Shown here: positions 23,377-32,080 of the stretch, piece after piece
Layout of the letters: each line of letters opens with the position of its first letter
How positions within the stretch are numbered: position 1 is the first letter of the stretch
Notes under the pieces: generated by a model
What the model saw: only the letters and a program-made list of their open reading frames with translations
Database searches by the model: none
What the model was told of the DNA's origin: nothing
From: CAVSRC01 sp963785065
GTDB lineage: Bacteria; Pseudomonadota; Alphaproteobacteria; Rhizobiales; Kaistiaceae
NCBI GenBank assembly: GCA_963785065.1
Contig: CAWATX010000002.1
Location: forward strand, 62,001-126,000
Length of the DNA stretch: 64,000 nt
Direction of reading: 5' to 3'
Program-made: the position numbers and the translations under genes

Positions 23377-24654
23377 CTACCTGTAAAGCAGCGTCGGCAG
23401 CCACAGGGTCAGTTCGGGGATGAAGGTCAGCAGCAGCAGCACGACGACCAGCGGAATCAGGAACGGCGCCGTCGCCGCGACGCAGCGCTCGAAGGGCACG
23501 CCGGCCACCTTGGACAGCACGTAAAGCACCATGCCGATCGGCGGGGTCAGCAGGCCGATCATCAGGTTCAGAATCATGATGATGCCGAAATGCACCGGAT
23601 CGATGCCAAGGCTCACCGCCACGGGCAGCAACACCGGGGTCAGGATGGTGATGGCCGCGATCGTCTCCATGAAGCAGCCAATGATCAGCACGATCACCGT
23701 GATGATGAGCATCAGCGCCACGTGATTTTGAGTGATCGACAGCATCAGACCGGAGAACGTCACCGCCACCTGATTGGCGGTCAGGATCCAGGCAAAGACG
23801 CTCGATGCGGCGACGATCAGCATTACCGCCGCTGTCGTCTCCACGGTGTCCATCGACACGCGCATGAGCTTCTTCCAGTCGAGCGTCCTGTAGACGACCA
23901 GACCGAGGATCAGGGAATAGACCACCGCCGCGATAGCCGCCTCGGTCGGGGTGAAGAAGCCGAACATGATGCCACCGATGATGATCACCGGGGTCATCAG
24001 CGGCAGGAAAGCGCCGACGAAGGTGGTGCCGAAGCGGCGGACGGAAAACTCTTGGTCGCGCGGATAGTGCCGGCGCTTGGCGTAGAAGGCGACCATGATC
24101 ATCAGTGAGATCGCCATCATCAGGCCGGGAACGATTCCGGCCGTGAACAGCTGGCCGATCGAGGTATCCGCGATCACCCCGTAGATGACCAGCGGCAGCG
24201 ACGGCGGGATGATGGGCCCGATGGTCGAGGAGGCGGCGGTGATGCCGACGGCGAAGTCGGTATCGTAGCCGGCGTCGCGCATCGCCTTGATCTCGATATT
24301 GCCCAAGCCCCCGGCATCGGCGACGGCGGCCCCCGACATGCCGGCGAAGATCACGCTCGCCCCTACGTTCACGTGGCCGAGGCCGCCGTGCATCCAGCCC
24401 ACCGAGGCGCGTGCGAAAGCGAAGATGCGCGTGGTAATGCCGGCCGAGTTCATCAGGTTGCCGGCAAGGATGAAGAACGGCACCGCGATCAGCGGGAAGG
24501 AATTGATGCCGTTGACCATGTTGGCGAGAACGATGATCGGCGGCATGCCGTTGGTAATGACGAAGGCGAGCGAGGACAGCGCCAGGGCCAAGGCCACCGG
24601 CACCCCGATCACCATCAGGACCAGCAGCAACAGGATCATGATGAGGATTGACAT
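23377..24654 (-). CDS. dctM: TRAP transporter large permease (DctM)
   Basis: 425 residues, about 12 TM helices. Family motifs are PFFILAGNLMNSAGIT, VNVGASVIFAGMSGAAVADAGGLG, ITAASSTIGPIIPPSLPLVIYG and NLMIGLLTPPIGMVLYV. It is the sodium-coupled translocating subunit of a tripartite transporter for a carboxylate or sugar acid. It follows the small permease by 12 bp and closes the operon. Confidence 0.95.
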   Translation of the reverse strand: MSILIMILLLLVLMVIGVPVALALALSSLAFVITNGMPPIIVLANMVNGINSFPLIAVPFFILAGNLMNSAGITTRIFAFARASVGWMHGGLGHVNVGASVIFAGMSGAAVADAGGLGNIEIKAMRDAGYDTDFAVGITAASSTIGPIIPPSLPLVIYGVIADTSIGQLFTAGIVPGLMMAISLMIMVAFYAKRRHYPRDQEFSVRRFGTTFVGAFLPLMTPVIIIGGIMFGFFTPTEAAIAAVVYSLILGLVVYRTLDWKKLMRVSMDTVETTAAVMLIVAASSVFAWILTANQVAVTFSGLMLSITQNHVALMLIITVIVLIIGCFMETIAAITILTPVLLPVAVSLGIDPVHFGIIMILNLMIGLLTPPIGMVLYVLSKVAGVPFERCVAATAPFLIPLVVVLLLLTFIPELTLWLPTLLYR

Positions 24655-24666
24655 GGCGGCCGGTCT

Positions 24667-25236
24667 TCAGTCGGACGTGAGGCTGTTCTCGATCAACTCG
24701 ACGATCTCATCGGGCGCCGCGCGGATGCGTCGCCACAGCCATATGGCGGCATAGATCGCCATGGCGCCGAGGGAAATGACGCAGACCCAGTAGATCCAGG
24801 ACTTGGGCACCGGCAGCGAGAGCATCTTCTGCCTCGTCTTCTGGGTCAGCTCGACGCCGATCCAGGTCATGGCAGCCAGAAAACCCAGGCTGATGAATTG
24901 CGAGACGATCACCACGATCTTGCCGATCCTGGCGGGCAGGAATCGGATGAAGAATTCAAGCGTGATGTGACTGCCGCGCCGCATGGCGCTGATTGACCCA
25001 AGGAACGTGACGAGGATCAGAAAATAGCGGGCCGTCTCCTCGGTCCAGGCCAGCGAATTATTGAGCACATAGCGGGTGAAGAACTGCAGGAAGACCACGA
25101 TCGCCAACACCCAGAACATTACGAGAGCCGGTGCATCGATCCAGTTGATGTCCGAGATGTCGGTGTTCTCGTGTTCGAACGCGAGTGTGGGCGCACCATT
25201 GGCGCGCCCTTCGCTTGAACCCAGTTCCTGGGCCAT
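24667..25236 (-). CDS. dctQ: TRAP transporter small permease (DctQ)
   Basis: 189 residues, four TM helices with the DctQ features FFTRYVLNNSLAWTEETARYFLI (Trp-Thr-Glu-Glu in the loop) and RGSHITLEFFIRFLP. An N-terminal cytoplasmic extension of about 30 residues (ELGSSEGRANGAPTLAFEHE) is longer than usual. It lies between dctP (25 bp) and dctM (12 bp). Confidence 0.93.
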   Translation of the reverse strand: MAQELGSSEGRANGAPTLAFEHENTDISDINWIDAPALVMFWVLAIVVFLQFFTRYVLNNSLAWTEETARYFLILVTFLGSISAMRRGSHITLEFFIRFLPARIGKIVVIVSQFISLGFLAAMTWIGVELTQKTRQKMLSLPVPKSWIYWVCVISLGAMAIYAAIWLWRRIRAAPDEIVELIENSLTSD

Positions 25237-25261
25237 TGGTCCCCCGAAATCGGCTCCTGGC

Positions 25262-26239
25262 CTATTTTGCCAGCGCCTGCAGGCGGTTGTACTGCTCGAT
25301 CGTGTAGGGGACCTTACTCGGATCGGTCACAACCGGCATCATCGCCTTCTGGAACGGCGCCTTGTCGACGACGTTGACCTTGATGCCCTTGTCCTCGAAC
25401 CACTTGACCAGGTCCTGCTCCTGCTGGTTGGTCTCGTCGGCAGCGCTCGCAGCGGCTTCCTTGATGACGGCGCGAACGATGTCGGCGTCATCGCCGATCT
25501 TGGCCATGGCATTGCCCGACACCACGGCGATCAGCGAGTTGCCGATATGGCCGGTCAGGTTGATGTTGGACTGGACTTCATAGAATTTCATGGCCTGGAT
25601 CGTCGGCAGCGGGTTCTCCTCAGCGTCGACCACATGCTGCTGCAGCGCCAGATAGACTTCGGCAAAGGCGATCGGGGTCGGGTTGGCGCCAACCGCGTTC
25701 GGGAACATCAGCATCACCGGCGAGTTCGGCACGCGGATCTTGAGGCCCTTCATGTCCTCGGGCTTCAGGATGGGGAAGTTCGAGGTCACATTGCGATAGC
25801 CGTACCAGGTGAGCGCCACCACCTCGTTGCCGGTCGCCTCCTGATAGCCGGCACTCAGCTCCTTGAACAGGTCGCTGTCGCGATAGGCTTTCCAGTGGTC
25901 GTAGTTCTTGAGCATGAAGGGATAGTCGGAGATCGCGATCGGACCATAGTCACGCTCGGCAAAATTCGGTCCAGTCCAGATGATATCGACGGAGCCGATC
26001 GAAAGACCTTCGTTGATGTCCAACTCGTTGCCCAGCGACGAGTTCGGATAGACGGTGATGTTCACGCGCCCGTCGGTCTTCTTCTTGATCTGGTCAACCG
26101 CCCAGAGCGTCCATTTTTGGAAGGCGGTGGTCTCCGCATAAACATGCGCCCATTTCAGATCCACGGCGTATGCGCCGCTCAGCGAAACCACGACAAAGGC
26201 AGCGGCGAGTACCGCCAGCTTGATGGTCCTGGCAATCAT
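25262..26239 (-). CDS. dctP: TRAP periplasmic solute-binding protein (DctP)
   Basis: 325 residues from ATG 26239, with TAGGGAGGACAAA ahead. Signal peptide IKLAVLAAAFVVVSLSGAYA. Mature DctP features are VYPNSSLGNELDINEGLSIGSVDI, DMKGLKIRVPNSPVMLMFPNAVGANPTPI (the Arg that grips the substrate carboxylate lies in LKIRVP), and FAEVYLALQQHVVDAEENPL. It delivers an acidic substrate, probably a uronate or sugar acid given the FCD-type regulator next door; the exact ligand is unknown. It is the first gene of the operon and divergent from the GntR gene. Confidence 0.94.
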   Translation of the reverse strand: MIARTIKLAVLAAAFVVVSLSGAYAVDLKWAHVYAETTAFQKWTLWAVDQIKKKTDGRVNITVYPNSSLGNELDINEGLSIGSVDIIWTGPNFAERDYGPIAISDYPFMLKNYDHWKAYRDSDLFKELSAGYQEATGNEVVALTWYGYRNVTSNFPILKPEDMKGLKIRVPNSPVMLMFPNAVGANPTPIAFAEVYLALQQHVVDAEENPLPTIQAMKFYEVQSNINLTGHIGNSLIAVVSGNAMAKIGDDADIVRAVIKEAAASAADETNQQEQDLVKWFEDKGIKVNVVDKAPFQKAMMPVVTDPSKVPYTIEQYNRLQALAK

Positions 26240-26299
26240 TTTGTCCTCCCTACCTGCAGGCCGCTTGCGATCCACCTCCTTCGGCCTGCAATTTATCTT

Positions 26300-26330
26300 A
26301 TATACGAGATATATGTGATATACTAGATAT
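26300..26330. promoter_or_regulatory. Direct-repeat operator, probably for the adjacent GntR regulator
   Basis: Two near-identical 13-mers, ATATACGAGATAT (26300-26312) and ATATACTAGATAT (26318-26330), lie 18 bp apart start to start in a strikingly AT-rich island between divergent dctP and gntR. On the dctP-coding strand each reads as ATATCT-M-GTATAT. FCD-type GntR proteins such as NanR bind GTATA-containing direct repeats, so repression of dctPQM and autoregulation are likely. The region also supplies both promoters. Confidence 0.6.
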
Positions 26331-26404
26331 TTGTTGCACGCAGAAGGCGAGCCGCGCAGCACCGGATCCGGCCCGTCGAATGGGGTCGCGCCGCGGCCGG
26401 CGTC

Positions 26405-27259
26405 ATGCCAAAAACGCCCCCGGGCAGAATCACGACGGAGACAGGAAAGACAGAAGTGGCAGCGCGAAGCGTCCAGACCGGGCCGACCCCGGAGCCAGAA
26501 CCGAGAAAGCGCAAGCCGCGGGCGCGCAACGCTCCGCCGAAGATGGCCCACCCGGCGCGCACGCCGGACAGGCCGAAGAATTCGCAGCTCGTCTATCGCG
26601 ACCTGCTGCAGGCGATCGTCTCGATGAAGCTGGTGCCCGGCGCACCCATCCTCGAACGCGAGATCACCGAGCGCTACGGCATCAGCCGCACGCCGGTGCG
26701 CGAGGCGGTGCTCCGCCTGGCGCGCGACCGGCTGGTCGACGTCATCCCCAAGTCAGGCACCTTCGTCGCGCGCATTCCGTTCTCGGTGGTGCGCGAGGCG
26801 ATCATCGCGCGCCAGGCGCTGGAGGCGGTGACGGTCAGGGCGGCGACCGAGAAAGCGAGCGAGAGCCAGATCATGGAGCTGCGCGCCATCATCCAGCGCC
26901 AGCGCGAGACCGCCGAAGCCGGTCAGGCGGAAGCCTTTCACCAGGCCGACGACGCCTTCCATGCGGCCATCGCCGCCGCCGGCCGCCTGCCCGGCATCTG
27001 GGACATGATCCGCGAGATCAGAATTCAGGTCGAACGCTACCGCCGCCTGACCCTGCCCCAGCCTGGCCGCATGATGAAGGTCGTCGGCGAGCACACCGAC
27101 GTGCTCGACGCGATTGCGCGGCGCAACGCCGACGAGGCGGTGGAGCACATGACCCGCCACCTCACCAAGCTCAAGCTCGACACCACCGTCTTCCGCGACT
27201 TGTGGCCGGACTATTTCGTCTACGACCCCGAGATCGACGGCGACATCCTCGACGACTGA
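26405..27259 (+). CDS. GntR-family transcriptional regulator, FCD domain
   Basis: 284 residues from ATG 26405. An unusual N-terminal extension of about 55 residues, rich in Pro/Arg/Lys, precedes the wHTH (QLVYRDLLQAIVSMKLVPGAPILEREITERYGISRTPVREAVLRL). The FCD ligand-binding domain follows, with metal ligands implied by HQADDAFHAAIA and VVGEHTDVLDAI. Later in-frame starts would shorten the extension, so the true start is uncertain. It is divergent from the TRAP operon and thus its likely repressor, responding to the transported acid. Confidence 0.9.
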   Translation: MPKTPPGRITTETGKTEVAARSVQTGPTPEPEPRKRKPRARNAPPKMAHPARTPDRPKNSQLVYRDLLQAIVSMKLVPGAPILEREITERYGISRTPVREAVLRLARDRLVDVIPKSGTFVARIPFSVVREAIIARQALEAVTVRAATEKASESQIMELRAIIQRQRETAEAGQAEAFHQADDAFHAAIAAAGRLPGIWDMIREIRIQVERYRRLTLPQPGRMMKVVGEHTDVLDAIARRNADEAVEHMTRHLTKLKLDTTVFRDLWPDYFVYDPEIDGDILDD

Positions 27260-27278
27260 TCGGACCCTGGACGCCGGG

Positions 27279-28562
27279 TCAGGATTTGCCTTCCCCGGGG
27301 AGCTCCAGGTGGAGACCGCTCTTCACGAGCCCGCGGACGATGCTGCCGTTGGTCGGCAGCAGCGGAATGAGGCAGGCCTGCAGCGCGTGGTAGATGTCCG
27401 TGCGGCCGAAGAAGGGGCCCGTCGTCGGTTCCAGAGCGTCGTTGAGTTGCGGCCGCCAGCTGCCGTTCTCCCGATCGATCAGGTGCGTGGCGCACCAGTC
27501 CCAGATGCGGCGGTACCATTCCTCGTAGACCGGCGCATCACCGAGCGCGTTGAGGAAGGTGGCAGCGCCGATCCCTTCCGTGCACGGCCACCAGTAGCGG
27601 TCGCGCACCAGCGCGTGCCCGTCATTGTCGAGCGTGTAGTAAATCCCGCCATTGACCGGGTCCCAGCCGTCGCCGAGCGCCTGGCGGAACAGCGCCCGCG
27701 CGGCCTCCGGCATCCAGTCGTGGCGGCGCCCACCGAGTTCCCAGAGCTGCAGCACCAGGCGAGCCCACTCCAACGAATGGCCGGGCGTTGTGCCCGGCGG
27801 GTGAAACATCGGATCGCCGACATAATCGGCGTCCGGCTGCCAGCTTTCGGTGAAATGTTCCGGCACCCGCCAGCCGATTGCGGCCGACGCCCGGTGAATG
27901 AGGAGATCGGCGATGCGTTCGGCCTTGTCGAGATAGGACCGGTCGCCGGTCACCTCGAAGGCCTCCATCAGCGCTTCGGTGAGATGCATGTTGGCATTCT
28001 GGCCGCGATAGCCGCTCTTCGGCTGCCAGTCGCGGGTGAACTCCTCCGCGACCGCCCCGTATTGCTCCTCCCAGAAACGCTCTTCGATGACCGCGGTCAC
28101 GTCGGCGAGCAGCCGGTTGGCGTCGGGGTGTCCGGCCGCCTTGGCGCTCGATGCCGCCAACAGCACGAAGGCGTGTCCATAGGCCTGCTTGCTGTCGTCG
28201 ACGGGTCGTCCGTCGTCGCCCATGGCCCAGAAATAGCCGCCATTGTCGCGGTCGCGATGCCCGTTCCACAGGAAATCCATTCCGTGGTCGACCATCGCTG
28301 CCGCACCCGGCCGGCCCATGAGTTGGGCCATGGCGAAGCAATGGACCATGCGGCTGGTCGCCTGCACTTGGCGCGAATAGGGCACATCGACGCCGCTGTC
28401 GAAGGGCATGCCGTGATCGTCGAGATCGCGGAAGCCACCGGCCGGCGCGATGCTGGCGCCCTGGAAGAAATCAAGGAGATCGTTGGCGCGGGCGAGAAGC
28501 CAGGCCCGGTGGCCGGTCAGCGTGACCCACTTCGGTCCGTGCGCCGCATGATCGGAATGCAT
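27279..28562 (-). CDS. AGE-family sugar epimerase/isomerase (N-acylglucosamine 2-epimerase / mannose isomerase type)
   Basis: 427 residues, an alpha6/alpha6-barrel protein. AGE/YihS family features are RMVHCFAMAQLMG, NGGYFWAM, KQAYGHAFVLLAAS (catalytic His in YGHAF), NANMHLTEALMEAFE, PGHSLEWARLVLQL (second His) and RTDIYHALQA. Family members interconvert mannose/fructose/glucose, GlcNAc/ManNAc or sulfoquinovose/sulfofructose in the cytoplasm. It is the last gene of the binding-protein/permease/ATPase operon, 19 bp after the ATPase, so it presumably processes the imported sugar. Confidence 0.9.
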   Translation of the reverse strand: MHSDHAAHGPKWVTLTGHRAWLLARANDLLDFFQGASIAPAGGFRDLDDHGMPFDSGVDVPYSRQVQATSRMVHCFAMAQLMGRPGAAAMVDHGMDFLWNGHRDRDNGGYFWAMGDDGRPVDDSKQAYGHAFVLLAASSAKAAGHPDANRLLADVTAVIEERFWEEQYGAVAEEFTRDWQPKSGYRGQNANMHLTEALMEAFEVTGDRSYLDKAERIADLLIHRASAAIGWRVPEHFTESWQPDADYVGDPMFHPPGTTPGHSLEWARLVLQLWELGGRRHDWMPEAARALFRQALGDGWDPVNGGIYYTLDNDGHALVRDRYWWPCTEGIGAATFLNALGDAPVYEEWYRRIWDWCATHLIDRENGSWRPQLNDALEPTTGPFFGRTDIYHALQACLIPLLPTNGSIVRGLVKSGLHLELPGEGKS

Positions 28563-28581
28563 GAGGTCCCCTTCCCGCCCG

Positions 28582-29346
28582 CTACTCTGCCGGCACGTCG
28601 TCGCGCGCGCCGACCATATACTGGACGAGTTCCTCGGTGTTGGTTTCCGACGTCTTCTTTTCGGTCACCTTGCGGCCGCGATGCATGACCATCAGCCGGT
28701 CGGCAACCGCAAACACGTCCGGCAGCGTATGGGTGATCAGGATGACCGGCACCCCCTGGTCACGCAGCCGCCGGATGAGGTCGAGCACCTTTTTCTGCTC
28801 GGGCACGCCGAGATTGTTGGTCGGCTCGTCCATGATCATCAGCCTGGCGTCCCAATAGACCGCGCGGGCGATGGCCACCGCCTGGCGCTGACCGCCCGAC
28901 AGGTTCTCGATCGGCTGGGTGAGCGACGGGAAGACGATGTCGAGCGCCTTGAGCGCGGCCGCGGATTCGTCCTCCATCTTGCGGTCGTTGAGGGTGTTGA
29001 TCAGGCCGCCGAAATAGCGCCGCTTGACTTCGCGGCCGAGGAAGATGTTGGCGCCGACATCAAGATTATTGGCCAGCGCCAGGTCCTGATAGATCGTCTC
29101 GATGCCCTGGCTACGCGCATCCATGGGATGAGAGAAATTGCTCAGCCGTCCCTGGAAGTAGATTTCGCCCTCGTCCGGCGGATGGACCCCCGAGATGCAC
29201 TTGACCAGCGTCGACTTGCCGGCGCCGTTGTCGCCGAGGAGCCCGACCACCTCGCCGGGGAAGACGTTCCAGCTCACGTGATTGACCGCGGTCAGGCCGC
29301 CGAAGCGCTTGACCACGTTGCGGATGGAGAGGATCGGGTCGCTCAT
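28582..29346 (-). CDS. Sugar ABC transporter ATPase (single-domain, FrcA/CUT2 type)
   Basis: 254 residues. Walker A GDNGAGKST (38-46), signature LSGGQ (149-153), Walker B LMIMDEPTNNLG, and the H-loop in ILITHTLPDVF. It has one ABC domain, unlike the duplicated RbsA, which matches the FrcA subgroup in rhizobia. The start overlaps the permease stop (ATGA). Confidence 0.94.
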   Translation of the reverse strand: MSDPILSIRNVVKRFGGLTAVNHVSWNVFPGEVVGLLGDNGAGKSTLVKCISGVHPPDEGEIYFQGRLSNFSHPMDARSQGIETIYQDLALANNLDVGANIFLGREVKRRYFGGLINTLNDRKMEDESAAALKALDIVFPSLTQPIENLSGGQRQAVAIARAVYWDARLMIMDEPTNNLGVPEQKKVLDLIRRLRDQGVPVILITHTLPDVFAVADRLMVMHRGRKVTEKKTSETNTEELVQYMVGARDDVPAE

Positions 29347-30503
29347 GACGCTTCCCTCGAACGCGCGTGGCCGACGATGAGGTCGCGCGACTGATCGATC
29401 AGCACGGCAACGATGACGACGACGCCGACGACGATGAATTGCCAGTAGGCATCGACGTTGAGCATCACCAGGCCGGTGGTCAGCACCGCAATGATCAACG
29501 AGCCGATCACGGTGCCGATGATGGTGCCGGCGCCACCGAACAGGCTGACACCACCGATGATGACGGCAGCAATCGACGACAGCAGCAGCGGGTCGCCGAT
29601 CACCGCCGAGCCGGCGGTGAAGCGGAGCGTCGACAGGAAGCCGCCAATGCCCGCGGTGACGGATGACAGAATGTAGAGCCAGATGACATGCCGGTCGACC
29701 GGAATGCCGGCGCGGACGGCCGCCTGCATGCTGCCGCCGACGGCATAGGTATGGCGGCCGAACTGAGTGCGGCGCAGGATGAAATGAGCGATCAACACGA
29801 CGACCGCGGTGATCACCACCGGCCAAGTGAAGATGCGGTCCATGTGCCTCAGCATCTCGCCGGTCAGTTTTGGCGGGCTCAGGAAGTAGAAGCCGCCGCC
29901 TTCACCGCGGATGTAATAGAAGAGCAACTCGTTGCCGTAGGCGCGAATGCCCTGCGGCAGGCCGATGACCGTGGTGTTTTCCGACCACAAGAGCGCCAGG
30001 CCGCGCACCACGAAGGACATGCCGAGGGTGACGATGAAGGCCGGCACCTTCAGCTTGGCGATGATCGAGCCGTTGATCAGACCGATGGCTCCGGCCCCCA
30101 GGACCGCGGCTGCAAAGCCCAGGACGACCGAGGGAAACAGCGGAATGCCGGAATTGAAGGCGCCACGGATGGCGAGCGCCGAGAGCACCGAGGCCAGGCT
30201 CATCACCCAGCCGACCGACAGGTCGATACCAGCGCCGATGATGACGAAGGTCTGGCCGAGACCGAGCAGCAGAACCGGCGTGATCGCCACCAGGATGTTC
30301 TGGGAATTGCGTACGGTCAGGAAGTTGACCGAGCCGTTGTTCCATAGCGGCACTGCGGTCACGAAAAAGGCGATCATCACTCCGAGGAAGACCCACGCCC
30401 ACAGCCGGCTCAGCGTCAGGATCATCCGCATGGTTCCCGTCGTCTGCTGAACGGGAAGCACAAATTCGTCGCCCGCGGCCGCCTTCACGTCAGGACCAGC
30501 CAA
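29343..30503 (-). CDS. Sugar ABC transporter permease (CUT2/FrcC type)
   Basis: 386 residues, about ten TM helices; a TTG at 30503 is the likely start (AAGGA about 10 bases ahead). Family motifs are LGLGQTFVIIGAGIDLSVGWVMSL and the EAA-like AAVIIGGVSLFGGAGTIIGTVIG. A periplasmic insert of about 35 residues (RGEGGGFYFLSPPKLTGEML) separates helices, a feature shared with FrcC-like permeases. It works with the ATPase and binding protein on either side. Confidence 0.92.
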   Translation of the reverse strand: MAGPDVKAAAGDEFVLPVQQTTGTMRMILTLSRLWAWVFLGVMIAFFVTAVPLWNNGSVNFLTVRNSQNILVAITPVLLLGLGQTFVIIGAGIDLSVGWVMSLASVLSALAIRGAFNSGIPLFPSVVLGFAAAVLGAGAIGLINGSIIAKLKVPAFIVTLGMSFVVRGLALLWSENTTVIGLPQGIRAYGNELLFYYIRGEGGGFYFLSPPKLTGEMLRHMDRIFTWPVVITAVVVLIAHFILRRTQFGRHTYAVGGSMQAAVRAGIPVDRHVIWLYILSSVTAGIGGFLSTLRFTAGSAVIGDPLLLSSIAAVIIGGVSLFGGAGTIIGTVIGSLIIAVLTTGLVMLNVDAYWQFIVVGVVVIVAVLIDQSRDLIVGHARSREAS

Positions 30504-30550
30504 TCTCTCGGTTCCTTATATGCAGCGCTGAACACTTGCATCGCAGCGCA

Positions 30551-30586
30551 CATCCGGGGGGCGCGCACACGAGCACTCCCCGGATG
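30551..30586 (-). terminator. Intraoperonic hairpin after the binding-protein gene
   Basis: CATCCGGGG (30551-30559) pairs perfectly with CCCCGGATG (30578-30586), a 9-bp stem with an 18-base loop. It lies between the binding-protein stop and the permease start. No T-tract follows. Such structures typically attenuate or stabilise mRNA so that binding protein exceeds permease. Confidence 0.5.
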
Positions 30587-30608
30587 CGTAGTGGATGCGG
30601 TTATCCTA

Positions 30609-31598
30609 TCACTTCGTCTGATAGATGAACCGCGAGAAGGCCGGATCGCTCACATTGTTCTTGTCGATGATGGCGAAGCCGGTTTCGACACGCTTCGGCA
30701 GGCTGGTGACGCCGGCGGCGTCGGCCTGGGCGAACTCGACGGCCAGATAACCCATGTCGAAGGGCTTCTGCGCCAGAACGAGCGACACCACCCCGTTGTT
30801 CATCAGCTCGATGGCCGCCTTGGTGGCATCATAGGCCACCACCTGGACGTGACCGCCGAGACCGGCATTGACGACCGCCGTGCCGGCGCCCTGGGCGCTG
30901 AACACGTTGGTGCCGAACACGCCGGCGAGATCGGGATGCTGCTGGAGCACGGCAGCGGTCTGCTGCTGCGCCTTGTTCATGTCGTCGAGGTTGTAGTCGG
31001 GGCCGAGAACGGTGATGCCCGGATATTCCTTGGCCATCACTTCCTTGAAGCCGACTTCACGGCCTTCCACCGAGCTGACGTTCGGGTTGGTGGAGTTGAT
31101 GTAGACCGTGCCCTTGCCGCCGATCGCCTTGGCCAGGCCGCGCGCCGCGATGCGGCCGCCTTCGACGTTGTCCGAGCCGATGTAGCTGATCGGGAATTTC
31201 ACCGGTCCGGTTGCATAGTTTCCGTCACCGAGGAACGTGTCGACGGTGATCACCTTGATGCCGGCGTCGACCGCAGCCTGAAGCGGCGCCACCATCTGGT
31301 CCTTATCGACCGGTGCGGTGATGATGTAGTTGAGGTCGCCGCGAGCGATCATGGCGTTCAGCAACGGGGTCTGCGCCTCGACGCCCCAGGTCGGCGGGAT
31401 CTGCGTCACCACGTCGATGCCGAGGTCCTTGGCCGCCCGTTCAACACCGATCTGCATGACCTGATAGAACGGATCGACCACACCCGGCAGGAAGCCGATC
31501 TTGATCTTGTCCTGGGCATTGGCGGCTTGGGCGCCAAACGCCATGGCACCGGCGACCGCCAGGGCCGCGACCACTGAGGCCTTACGCATGCGTTCCAT
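30609..31598 (-). CDS. Periplasmic sugar-binding protein (type 1 PBP, ABC transporter)
   Basis: 329 residues, signal peptide SVVAALAVAGAMAFGAQAANA. The mature part is a ribose/galactose-binding-like PBP (IKIGFLPGVVDPFYQVMQIGVERAAKDLG, TAPVDKDQMVAPLQAAVDAGIKVITVD, GVFGTNVFSAQGAGTAVVNAG, VQVVAYDATKAAIELM). Substrate-contacting residues cannot be assigned by eye. It is first in the operon, with AAGGAGGAAAA ahead of the ATG, and is divergent from the LacI gene at 32081. Confidence 0.93.
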   Translation of the reverse strand: MERMRKASVVAALAVAGAMAFGAQAANAQDKIKIGFLPGVVDPFYQVMQIGVERAAKDLGIDVVTQIPPTWGVEAQTPLLNAMIARGDLNYIITAPVDKDQMVAPLQAAVDAGIKVITVDTFLGDGNYATGPVKFPISYIGSDNVEGGRIAARGLAKAIGGKGTVYINSTNPNVSSVEGREVGFKEVMAKEYPGITVLGPDYNLDDMNKAQQQTAAVLQQHPDLAGVFGTNVFSAQGAGTAVVNAGLGGHVQVVAYDATKAAIELMNNGVVSLVLAQKPFDMGYLAVEFAQADAAGVTSLPKRVETGFAIIDKNNVSDPAFSRFIYQTK

Positions 31599-31831
31599 GG
31601 TTTTCCTCCTTCTTGCCTACCCTTGTTGCATTTCGACATGAAATCAGCGGTGGGCTGCCGAAGTCATTTCAGTTGCAGGTCCGTTATCTGCCCGCCGATC
31701 CGCATCGGCTTGGCGTCAACCGACCACGAAATGGGTCACCACAGGTCAAGGGGGATCGTCGCACGCGCTTGGCAAAATCAGACGGGTCTGTTGACTGACC
31801 TGACGGGATAGCCGCAGCGATTGAGCGCACA

Positions 31832-31867
31832 GAGCGCGTCGGCCATTCCGATGCTGTCGACCATCGT
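31832..31867 (-). pseudogene. Possible short remnant of an FGGY kinase
   Basis: On the minus strand these 36 bases encode TMVDSIGMADAL, nearly the same as TMIDSIGTAEAL in the intact FGGY kinase at 33103-34644. The underlying DNA also matches over roughly 25 bases. Nothing else on either side resembles a kinase. It may be a decayed duplicate left in the 480-bp gap, or chance. Low confidence. Confidence 0.25.
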
Positions 31868-31955
31868 CCATGCCAACCGCCCTCGCCCAAAAGACGCGGG
31901 CTCACGAGCGCGTTCGAAGTGTTCCTCCCCGGCCTGCTCTTTGGCGGCCTTATTT

Positions 31956-31967
31956 TTACACGTGTAA
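31956..31967. promoter_or_regulatory. LacI-type palindromic operator
   Basis: TTACACGTGTAA is a perfect 12-bp palindrome with the central CG typical of LacI-family operators. It lies in an AT-rich patch 114 bp ahead of the lacI-like start at 32081 and 358 bp from the binding-protein start. The rest of 31599-32080 holds the possible kinase remnant and no other nameable feature. It is the likely target of the adjacent regulator. Confidence 0.5.
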
Positions 31968-32080
31968 CGGTACATTTAACGCGAGACGCGTGTCAAGCTG
32001 ACAAAGTTGCGCTGGCGTGCAAACTCCGTCTACTATGGCGCGGCGGTAGCGGGCCGTCGCAGCAATCAGCACTCCCACCG

